From Chaetoderma sp. LZ-2023a (Eukaryota; Mollusca; Caudofoveata; Chaetodermatida; Chaetodermatidae), in assembly GCA_034401795.1 (NCBI GenBank), contig CM067359.1, positions 139,106,816 to 139,170,815 on the forward strand: a stretch of DNA of 64,000 bases. The letters are read 5' to 3'. A program made the translations under genes and the position numbers. This document shows, in pieces, positions 42,801 through 54,800 of this stretch. Numbering within the stretch: the stretch's first letter is position 1; each line of letters opens with the position of its first letter. Below the pieces are notes generated by a model. It made no database searches, was not told the origin of the DNA, and worked only from the letters and a program-made list of their open reading frames with translations.

Positions 42801-45800
42801 TATCATACATAAATCGCCAAGGCGGGACCAGGTCACCCACACGGTATCAAAGTGTGGAACTTGATTCAATGGTACAGGAATTACTTGGTTGTTTTGAAAG
42901 CAGCTCACATTCAAGGCCGATTGAACATTCTGGCGGATGCTTTGTCTCGCAGACAGAGAATTCTGCCAACAGAATGGTCCCTCAACCCTCCAGTTCTGCG
43001 AAGGATCTTCGAGCATTGGGGCAAACCCAACGTGGACTTGTTCGCCACAAGGGAAAATGCTCAAATCATGACTTATGTCTCGCCGATTCCAGATCCAAAT
43101 GCCGTCGATACAGACGCTCTGGCGATAAGCTGGAGAGGGATGCACGCTTATGCGTACCCACCCACCATTCTTCTGCCGAAGGTATTGGTGAAGATCAGGG
43201 AAGAACCGTGTCTGGTCCTGCTAATAGCGCCGTATTGGCCAAGCAGGGTGTGGTTCACGGATCTGCTAGATCTGCTGGTGGACAACCCAGTACAGTTGCC
43301 CGAGATTCCGAACATAGTCTCCCAGGCCAAGCGACGCTTCCTACACGAGCGTCCCGAAATGTTCAAATTGACTGCGTGGATGTTATCAAACAACGTTCCA
43401 CGTCGGAAGGCTTTTCTCGACAAGCTGCTGATTTCATCGCGGCTGCGAGAAGGAGGTCAACCTTCAAGTCATATAACAACAAGGTTAACAGATTTGCAGA
43501 CTGGTGTGAAGAAAAGGGTATTGATACCTTTCAATCCACTATTCAGCAAATAGCAGACTTTCTCTGTGAGCTGTTCTTTTCAGGACTAGCTCCCGTCACA
43601 ATTGCTGGATACAAGTCAGCTTTGGCATCCGTTATCCCGTGTCTAGCCAACAGGGATAGTCCAGAGGTGGCCCAGTTAAATGTGATGGTGAAGGGAATGA
43701 GCAATCTCCGACCGAGACAACAGGTAGTCATTCCAGCCTGGAGTCTATCTTTAGTGCTTAATGTACTGGCCAAGCACCCTTTCGAACCGTTGCGTTCGGC
43801 TAGTCTAAAGCATTTGACTCTAAAGGCGGTCTTTCTATTGGCAGCTTCCTCAGCTAGAAGGCGCAGTGAGATCCCTGCGCTTTCGGCAGAGAGGGACCGA
43901 TTTATTGTCTCTGGAGAGGGTCTGCGTCTTCTGCCAATAGCAGAGTTTGTCAAAGAATCAATCTTTGAGACATCCCGGCAAACCGATCATAATACCGAAG
44001 TTAACTAGGTCTGTGCTTTGACTAAGTACAAGAAACGGACTGACTCGTTACGGCCGAACGATAGACATCTGTGGATCTGCCATAAGAAGCCTTATGGCGC
44101 CGCATCCATGGATATTATCTCTCGTTAGGTAATCGAATGCATTCAGACTACTCATGAGATGGCGACTGGGCACCAGGTGCAAGGCGCAAGGGCACACGAT
44201 GTTAGAGGAATAGCCGCCTCGACCGCCCTTTACAGTGGTGTTCCGTTAGAGGACATCATGGCCATTGCACAATGGCACTGTGAGTCCTCATTTACAGATT
44301 ACTATATGAGGGATGTGTCAGACACAGCCAATCCACTCGCTTTAGCTGTTTTGAGACGATAGTTGTGACCACGCTGCTCTTCACCCTTTTTTCACTTCGG
44401 TTTGAAAAGAACCTAAAGCTGGCATAGTCGAGCGTGAGGATGACAACCAGATTGTGTCACTGATGGCCGGACCAGTGAATGGTTGGAGGCGGTACGTCTG
44501 ACGTCCAATTATCATAAGGTAATTCATTAGTGAGAGTTTTTTGTATTAAGTCTATATATCATGTTCATTCATCATATATATTCATTCTCATTCCCAGGCT
44601 AATACATGTGAATATGCAAGGAGCTGTTAACCCTCTTGGCATATTTGTGTTTCAGGCGAGATACATGTTCGTGAGTTCTCTCCCTTTTCTTAGGAGGAAA
44701 AAGGGGGGGGGGCAGTGACGCGGATGTATTCGGTTCCGTTAACTTGACGGTCCTGTTAGGTCTCCGTTAGTCAAGTTTTAAGTCTAAATCTTTCTCCAAG
44801 GGGCAAAAGTAGCATTTATGGCTTGCCCCTTCCCACCAGGTTACTGATCAAATCTGGTGTATATCAGAAGTAACAGAATGGTGAGTATTGATAGATGGAG
44901 AATGCAGGAAATGTCAATTTCCCTTTCTCCGAGATCTAACAATACTCACCATTCTGTTACGGACCCAGCCTCTCAGCCCCACGGAGGCAAGCCATGGATT
45001 TCTCTTGTTTGGTGGCTATGCAAACAATATGAGATCTGTGGTAGACGGGTACTCGGTAGTTGGGAGCCGAGTACCCGGTTCCAAGGAGTCGGTAAAGCTT
45101 TCCATGTCTATAGTCCTAGAGCCAGCTGTCAAGGCCAGCTGTATATCAGAAGTAACAGAATGGTGAGTATTGTTAGATCTCGGAGAAAGGGAAATTGACA
45201 TTTCCTGCAATCCCTGGTACTTTTAACCTGCTACCTTACTGCCACATTGAAATCTCTGTGGGAAAGTTCCACAAGACCAAACCACCCAGTGTCAATACTG
45301 GGCATGCCGCTAGAGATGGAATGGTGTAGTTCGGATCGACCAGTCGGATATGGCCGTACCAGCTAATCTGGGTACACACCACCCATCCTGGATTCGTTTC
45401 CTGAACACACCCCTTTGGGTAGAGCCATAAGCGTATATAGGCCTATGGGAGAGATAGCGTGTCGAAAAACGACTTGTTCGTTAAAACGCATGATGCGCAT
45501 GCGTGCGCAAAGACGCTGTTTATATGGAGCACGTAGTTATGACCTAGATAGGATGGCGCTTTTAGTGTACCGAGATGGTACCCTGTAATCCTTATTCATA
45601 GCCTGTGCTCGTTAAATCTGGCATGAATCAAGAGCAGAATTCAACGGGCTTTTCAAATCTGTAAACCATCTCAAAATCGGTTGAGAAATGTCTGAGTTAT
45701 CCAGGGAAAACTCTTTATGATTATCTTTAAAATATTGCCGTGACGTCATAACCACGTGGACGCAAAACCTCTAGAATGTTCTAGAACGTTCGACTTCGCT

Positions 45801-48800
45801 ATTATTAGCTGCACGCTGATTGGCTGTTGCTCGAACGATGATTGGATGGAGCCTGCGCCTGTGACGTCACGAGGAGTATAAAAGGAGAAGCGATCCAGTG
45901 ATCGAGAGCATCCTCGGCCAGGGGCCGAACAGGTTGGACCTGTACTAGCTACGATCGACAGATGTTATGCATATGACTTCAGTTTCCATCGCGTTCCCGT
46001 AGCTACCAGTAGCCAACCCACGGCAGTAAAAACAAGTGTGTAAACTCCCCACTTACGGGAGTAATTTGGAATTGATAATTGTTCATGAATATTAACATCT
46101 ACATTCGGAACACAAATTTGCGGTGAGGCCTTTACGGCCTGAATATGTGAGTCTACAGATGTAGAGGCAGGATGTTCTTTGATGGATGACTCGCCGGATC
46201 TGGTATGGTATTTCAATCGCGCCGCATTAATCGTGTAGGTTCTTTCTAATTTTGACCATAGCAAGTAAACTCTGCATGGTGCGTCTTCGGAGCTGGCTGA
46301 CGTACCCAGCACCGTGAAAATTAGTTTTCTATCTTCGTTTGCCTCTGACAACCCCGCTAGTGATGGGTTGTTAACACCTTCAATCCATGCCATCGGTGTA
46401 CGGGAACTTTCTTCAGCACGTAGTACTATCGTATCTTTTACTGACTGCTTGTTAGACCTTCTATTAAGCCTACAGTACTGAGCGATGCACTCCCGCTATG
46501 AGTGTTCTTGCGGGAGTCTTGTTTGCGGAAAACAGCTTGCGGGAACCAACCTGCGGGAACTTTCCAGCTTCCGGAGAGCACATCATCTCACGTAGACTAC
46601 GAATCGATGTGTCAATTTCAGTAACACGGTGGCCTAACTTAGGAATGACTACCAAGAATTCAAGTAACTATACTTCAGTTTAATTATTTCTCTATATAGG
46701 TTTTGTTAATTATATTGTATCCGCAATAATGGTTCCGATGACTAAAAGCAACCGTAACGGTCTTAGGACCGCTAGTTATAATTTCTGTATTTGTTGATAA
46801 TTATTCTCATTTTCCTCACTGTGTTGCTAACTGCACTAGAGTAGGTTCGTTAACCTGTACTGTTATATATATCTTGATCATTTGACACCGTATTTGTTGT
46901 TCTGGTTAGATTATGTATATATATATGGCCAGTGGCCATCCGTTCATATGTTTTGTTTATTCATAGTAAGAAACACTATACAGCAACACATTTATATGCA
47001 ACACTCTCCCGCCACCAATAATTTTTCACTGAGGTCGGTGTCCGGGCTTCAATTCTGTTTAGCCCGGAATGCTACCGACTAAACCTTTTTCTATTCAGCT
47101 CAATAGGAGAGGTTTGAAATGATTAGACACTTTCTTCGTTACATACTGTGTAATATATTCTTCTCTTCCGGTAGTGCGATAATCTAGCCCCGCACTCCGG
47201 TAAGACTCATAAGTAGGATTTTGTCTCTTCGTGCTCCACTCAGCCTTGTGGCTTCTTAATTGTTTGGATTTCCCCATCCGCACCATCGGCTGATCCGACT
47301 CTGGGAAACCATTGGGGTTTCCGAGCGGTGATGGCCAGGGTGCGGTGTCACACACCTTCCCGTGTATCTTTGGATACTTGGTAGTAAGCACTTTAAGCCA
47401 ATGCAGGAAAGCACTGCGAACACATGTATTAATTATTATTTTATTTACTGACAATCCTCCCGCACCACAGCGCAGTGCAAAACTGGCAACTTGTATATAA
47501 CCCTAATGACAGGTAAAACGGTTAGTTCCATAGGACCCGGTGATGGGCGAGATGTGCATTCCCACCGAATTCTGTTAGAATGTCTGGGCATGATATTTAG
47601 ATCTGCCATGCCCTTTCGGGAAGGACATTTACGATGGGTATTCGTCTCTCTTAACCCCACCATAACGATAGAACAATGGTCTAATAATGGTTTCGTGAAA
47701 TGTAACTCATGTCTTGTAATGTTTCATGTGGTTGCGGGGCAGGATGTCCGGATTCTTATCCGGTTCGGAGATCTTGCTACGTAACATGTATGAGTGCTGT
47801 CGCTAGTGATTGATGTCTTGGGGCATCTGTTCTCCATGACAGCCATGTATAAAGGCTAGGTGGATATCAGCCAGTTGCGGCCTAAAATAATTCTTGCTCT
47901 GAAAACAACTAAAAGGAATTAAGCAAAGCAGAAGGCCCGCAGGGAATCCATCGGGAATCCCCTGGTCCGTCTTAACGTAAACCAGTACGCATCCCTATAG
48001 TCATAATCTCACTAGGTATGGTCCTTTCTTTCTAAAGCATTTTTGATTGAAATATTAGAGTAGGCCCATTTTTGCCTACTATTCTTCTCCCGCTTTAAGC
48101 AGTGGCGACACCTTCCCGAGACGTAGGCCCGCGCGAGACACTTGCCTCTCGCAAGGATTCAGACGGTCCAGGCCAGGATAATATGCCTCACCCAAAACAT
48201 GCACTAGGAGTAGTGCCCGCATGAGGCACATCACTTTTCGTCCGAGATAACCTTCTTCCTTTCAGCTTAGAGGTATACTAACTTATATTAAGTTAAATAG
48301 CTATGTCTCGTGTACGGGAGCCTCCCTTGCGGGGATACCTCTGCGGACCTACGAGTCTGTGTGGTACCTCCGGGAAACCCATGTTTAAAAGTTCATCTAC
48401 CTGTCTGTCTCGTATTTTCGTATGCTCTTAGTGTAGTGTTAACTAGCATATTTATAGTTGTTTAGGTAAACTCATTGTATAGACTTATATTTTTAGGTCA
48501 CCAAATCAAATCTTGTAAGTCCATAGATAACGAAATCGCTATGGACAGGCATACTGGTGACACGAACTCGTGGGATGAGACCGTCACCCCGAGACAGGAT
48601 GCTAACCAGTATCATCACTCGTAGTGCACTTGTGGCGCGGCGAGTCGACATACCACACCAGAACGGCCCGCTACCACCCAGCAAGCTACAACATGTCGAC
48701 GATATGGACTTCATAGACGGGGAAAAGAAACCCCTTGACGAACTTCTCACAATAGCTGCAAGCAAACTAAAAATTGATAATCTCTATGAATGAATCCAAA

Positions 48801-51800
48801 ACAGAGTTCACCCACATACACCTATCGACAAAGCATGAAACTATAGAAAATGACGACCCACTTCGGGAACCACTGGAGGAAAATTAAATCATGGGCTCAC
48901 TGCTTTGCAATACTGCTGACATTTCTGCACGCTGCGTCATGGGAACATAGCTTTCCAGTCCTTGATTCGTAGATCAAAGATGCCCTTGATAAAGAGGCTA
49001 CGTTTATACAATGCAACCTGCTTATCCTTGATGCTGTATAACTGTAACAGCTAGGCAGCTCCAAAGGCAGCTCTAGGCAAACTCGATGCCTGCCACCGCA
49101 AACACCTATGCACCATCACTGGGCACCGATGGCCAGACAGCATAATTTCCAACGATGAACTTTTCAAGATGAGCAATACGTCGTCGCAGTCTGTAAAAGT
49201 TGCCCAGCAAAGATGGCCCATTTTTGGCTATGTACTAAGGATGCAAGAAGAGACACCAGCACAGAGAGCCTTGGAAATCGCTTTACTCGGAGCCAGCAAA
49301 TACAAAGCCAGGACCCGAGGATTATGGCTGAGGACAAGACACAGTGGGCAAAATTGAAGGGCTGATTGCAGCTGTAGGATGTTTCTACTACTACAGCCGC
49401 AGAATACAGTACTCATACATACATAAGCTATTTGCTATCTCTAGTTCTATATGTACATGGCCTTGACATTATTTTTTTTTTAATTTGTCCAGAGCAGAAC
49501 GGATACTGCAGCAACATAAGGCGAGATATTTGGTATCTTCATATATCTGTTGTTTTTTCTTTCAGCGCTTTATTCAGCTTTTAAGAAATGTCTTGGTTTA
49601 TATTTTATGATTGATTAGTTAAACTTATTGGAACTAACCTTAAATACATAGTTGGATGTGTGGTTGTGAATCAATACAATGGCATTGGCTTCGCAAGGTT
49701 AAAGGTTAACAGCATTTGTTGCCTTGTTAGCTCACCTGGCCACAATTTCCAAGTGTGCTTATGACATGGCGACCGTCCGTCTGTCCCTCAACGTTTGCTT
49801 TAAAACGCTACTCCTAATTAACCACTTAGTGGATTAAATATAATTTGGCAAGAATGACCCTGACGAGGTCGGCTTCAGAGCTTGTATACAGAATTTTGAT
49901 AGGAAATTTTTCCTGACGGCCAACTTGGATTTTCACAAGATAGGGAAATAATATAAAGGTCTACTCCTCATTAACTAATTGGACGATTTCAAGCAAATGT
50001 GGCTGGAAGGACCATAGGCTAGTATGCTTTCAGAACTTGTTCACATAATTTTTAAGGGTCACTGTTTTCGGTGACCACGAATTTTCCGGAAAATGGTGTG
50101 AAATGGTATAAAACGCTGCTCCACATCAACTGCTTAAACAGTTTCAACCACACATGGTTGGAAGGATACTAGACTGATAGGTTTCAGAACATGTATACAG
50201 AATTTTCATTGGTCAATTTTTCCGGTTGCCATGTTGGATGTTTTTTAAATTTCAGGAACTCAGTTAAAAGGCCACTACTCATTAACCGCTTGAACGATTT
50301 AAAGCGAACATGGCTGGAAAATGTGTGCTTAAGAGCTTGAATGTAGAATTTTAATTGATCAATTTGTTCGGTGCCATCTTAAATTTTCCGAACAATGGCT
50401 GGAAATCATTTAAAAGGCCACTCCTCATTAACTATTTGGACGATTTCAATAAGGCTTGGCTAGAAGGACCCTATAGTGGTAGGATTCAGAACATGTATAC
50501 AGAATTTTGACTGGTTAATTTTTCCAGCGGCCATGTTGGATTTTCCGAAAAATTTTGTAAATCATTTAACGGGCTACTCATTAACCTCTTGGCCGTTTTC
50601 AACCAATCTCAGCTGGACGAACCCTAGTCTGGTACACTACAGAACTTTCTTGCCTGTTTGATTTTATTTGGGTGGCCATCCTGGATTTTCCGAAAAATGG
50701 GAATTCGTTTAAGACACTATTCCTCATTAACCCCTTGGTCAATTTAAACCAAATTTAGCTGGAAGGATCCTTTAGTGGTAGCCTCTTGAACTGCTATACC
50801 GAATTTTTATAGGTCAATGTTTTGATGGCCATCTGTGATTTTCTGAAAATTACCCGGAACCATGTAAAAATGGTACTCCTTAATCAATAGCCCGATTTCA
50901 ACAAAACTTCGGTCGAGCGATTCTGACGGTAGGCTTCAAAATGTCATTTGAGAATCTGGATTGGTCTGTTTTTGGTGGCCATCTTGGATTTTCCGAAAAT
51001 TATCTGTTTATTTAAGTACAAACGGTTCAAATGTTAATGGCCCAGGTGAGAGCCACAGGCCCTTGGCCTCTTTTTACAAAATATTTTTCTAAGTTAGGCC
51101 TGCACATCAAAACTACTCGGCTAACATTTAAGGATTGCTTAGCCCTATTGCGGAACTAAAACCGGTTGAATATGTTGCTAGGGATCTGAAAGTTGACATC
51201 GAGATCACAAGGTAAAAAATACAAATTTGTTTTTGCAATATTACGATTTGGCATTTAGCTGAACTTATCAGCTTGTATTTTCGGATTGGTTAACCCTATT
51301 ACATCTAAGCTAATATACATGCTTGCCCATATTGTTTGAAATCAGTTTGGCGATATTGAGGGCACAAGGTCATAGATCAATGTTCCTGACCGTAAAAGGG
51401 CTTATTTTAACATAAGTGGTCAAGGTCAAAGGTCAAGGTCGAGCATCTAGTTTTGAACTATACTAGATTATTACCATACCATATTTTACCCAAACTAAAT
51501 CATTTATTCTATTAAGAGACAATGGACCGTTACATTTTAGTTTTGCCCCGCCCATCTCTAGCTATACTGGTAAGCTATTGAATATTTTGTAACTAATTTG
51601 ACCGCGGCTGTTGCCGCTTCCTATGGCAGCAACAGCGTAAACAGCGTCCAGTCAAATTAGTTTCAAAATATTCAACGGCATGCTTATTAAATAGTAGACA
51701 CACAATTCGTACGTGTCGGACTATTAAGTTATAAAGGCCTTTTAGAATCATGTATGACGTAATGATTATGACGTCATGCTACACGCCGCTTAGATAATTA

Positions 51801-54800
51801 TGACGTCAGATGATATAGATACTCTGGAAAGATGAATTTCCACGGAATTCCTGTTACCTTCTGTGACATTAATCTTGACCTCGATACTCTTACTTTGGAA
51901 GCCGATCCCAAGCTCACGCCCAACAATAATTGAGTTTTAAAACGCCATATTACCTGTAACGGCATTTGCTATTCAGGGTTATACCTCCTTAAAGATAGGT
52001 GGCCGCTTCAAGTTTTAGTCACATTACAAGCGAACCTGCGCCTGACTGACACTGCCCTTTGAGGCCACAAGATAGATTTTAATAATGGTGGTCGTATGAC
52101 CACGTAACATAAATAACCACCATCGCCTGACAACAAAAGTCTATGCTGGCTATATTTGAGTGACTTGAATGACGCGATCACCTGTCTTTAGAAACCGCAG
52201 TTGGCCCAGAAAGTGTACACTAAGACAGGCTTGACTGAATGTGTTTTTTTGTTCATTAGGATAACATCCCTCACTAATCTTATGATCACCTGCCATCATG
52301 CTGCGGACCCAAATGAGTGTGGTCGTTATTGACAGGGTAGAGGGTTTCGTGCCACTATTGTAGGCCATTAATTGTATTTGAATTGTGTTTTTCAGGCTTC
52401 AGCATTCATCATTAGATGTAAGTAATTGTAATATTAAAATCACCATCACCACCACCACCATTGCCACTATTCCTACGACCACTTCCAACATGCGCACAAT
52501 CAAAACCACTCTCGCCACCACCATGACCACGGCAAGCACTACCCCAACACAACCACCACCATAAATACAACAAGAGCAACCACTACTATAACAACCACAT
52601 CCAATGCTGCAGCCAGGACCATCACTAACTCCGTAACAATCAAGCACGATGAGCTCCAACACCAATACTAATCCGGCGACTACTACCACCACCACTACCG
52701 CTACCGCCACAAGGACCACGACCACGACTGTCACACCTTAATCATTACCCTCGCTAGCATCACAGCGACCATGATTACGACCACGAGGACTATCACCACT
52801 GGCCACCATCACAACTTAAACCTACACCACAACGAAAGCGAGCTCCAACACCAATACGTCTACGAACGACCACCGCACCACCACAACAACCACAACCATT
52901 ATCACCATCGATGCTACCACAATGGTTACAGCCATGGCCAGCAAGTTCACAATAGATGCCGCCGCCGCCACCACAACCACAACAACCGCCATCTTTAGTA
53001 CCACTGTAAACACCAGCACCATCAACAACCAATTCCAAGACCATGCGCATCAGCAGCAGGGGCACACCTACCACCAACATAACTACTGCTATCACAACCC
53101 CTGACGCCGTCACTACCATCTCTACATCTACCAAAAACATCTACCAGTAAAATCAGTTTCTAAGTATTACGCAGAATGTAACTTCAGTAAAGTCATTCGG
53201 ATGCTTACTTTTGGACATTTGGCACTCATATCGACCTACATCATTTGACTGACGTCAGCTTACAAGTAGTGTTTTTGTTAATGACGTCAGATATTTGCGT
53301 GACAGATCGGATCCTCCATTATAAAATGACCATTATTACTTCATAGTGGTGCCAACGTGTCCACCCTCGACAGCACCTGGTTCCGTGGGTAAACTCGAGC
53401 TGCAGGCTGACGTACCGAGTGAAGCCCAGGCCTACTGCAAGAATGGCAACATAACATTCAGCAGCGTTAACAAGCCTATCTATGAGCTTGACGTGGTTTT
53501 GTCAAATCCCACCGGGAACCAGTGTCAATTCTTTAAGAAGGTACGTCATTTGATTCACGTTGTGAAACATTTCATTCGTATGGTGTAGGTAGAGAGAATA
53601 TCAGATGAGTTTCCATTTAATAAGAAATTCCTACTGTCAACAGCGCTTAACTAAACATAATTTTCAAAATAATATGTATTAAATGAGATTGATAAATTTA
53701 TTAACTCTTTCACTGATAAATCCGACAAAATTAACTTCTTTACAACATAAAACTTATCGAATATTTTGAAAATAATGCAGCAACGTTTACCAGTCAAATT
53801 ATTTCCAAAATATGCTCCAGCTATTCTGTATGGTTGCCTTGAAAATGAGATTTCGGTTAAGGATTAAATGGAAAGTATAATTAGGTTACTTATTATGCCA
53901 GTTCTAAAATAGAATTACTTACTATTTTGTTTAGAACCGAATAACAATAACAGTATGCGTGCAAAAAATTTGTCATTAATGCAGTGTCTAAATTATTAAT
54001 AAAATGTTGATAGTCCATTTAGAGCCGACACGCAATTTATGTACTAAACAATTTAGCGAATAAAAATTTGTATAACCTAAACTGCAGTAAAGAAAACAAT
54101 TTGGTACACTAAATCTTAAAGGATAACTAACCTGATCTCTTGATAGCTATTCGGGTGCTTTAATATGTCACTCATAAACTAAGGTAGTTTTAAGCCTTAC
54201 CATGCCGCTAAAGAAAGACATTCAGGCTTTAGTAGATAAATGTTGATACATTTATACAGCCAAACTGGTTGTAATTATTTACTTTTCAACCAATCCGAAA
54301 AAGCCTAGCGTGTCTCGGTATATACGCTGTCAGAGGCGCCAGCTATAGTTTAGTAATGTGTTATAAAAGCAATAATACAGGTAAGCTGTTGAATATTTTG
54401 AAACTAATTTGACTGGATGTTGTTGCTGCCATACAGCAACAACATCCAGTCAAATTAGTTTCAAAATATTCAAGAAGATGAGTATTACATAAAGAATGTA
54501 ATGCATTGCAACTTAAATGACATCACACGCTATCACTTGAGGAGGCAAAATGTTGGCGATCGCTGTTCAACATTCACGCGACATTATAAAGCATTATTGT
54601 GATAGTGACGGGAATGTGACAACATATGAATGATATGGAATCTATCAACCATAATCTATTGGTGAAGTATAACATTTGAGATGAGATTAGCATCCCTTTA
54701 AAGGCAACTAAGTTCTTAATGGCTTATTTTTCACCAATCAGAAACAACATTCGTATTGATATAAGAAATATATTTTGAATAATTTGAAACTGATTTGACT

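Larger units (their letters stand above)
38940..45208 (+). mobile_element. DIRS-type tyrosine-recombinase retrotransposon, ~6.3 kb
   Basis: It has ~170-bp inverted terminal repeats (38945-39115 and 45008-45180), an internal complementary region at 44858-44962, and the gene order gag-like, RT, RNase H, tyrosine recombinase. This combination is diagnostic of DIRS elements, which integrate by recombinase rather than integrase and leave no target duplication. The reading frames are broken by several shifts and two stops, so the copy is dead or contains sequencing errors in its homopolymers. It lies in the long ZP intron, in the same orientation. Confidence 0.9.

Noticed and set aside
47020-48300. 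tRNA or rRNA gene
   Set aside because: Small GC-rich hairpins are present, but no cloverleaf with A and B boxes or rRNA signature could be made out.
52399-53140. Val/Gly-rich and Thr/His-rich frames on both strands
   Set aside because: Shadows of the CAC-type minisatellite.
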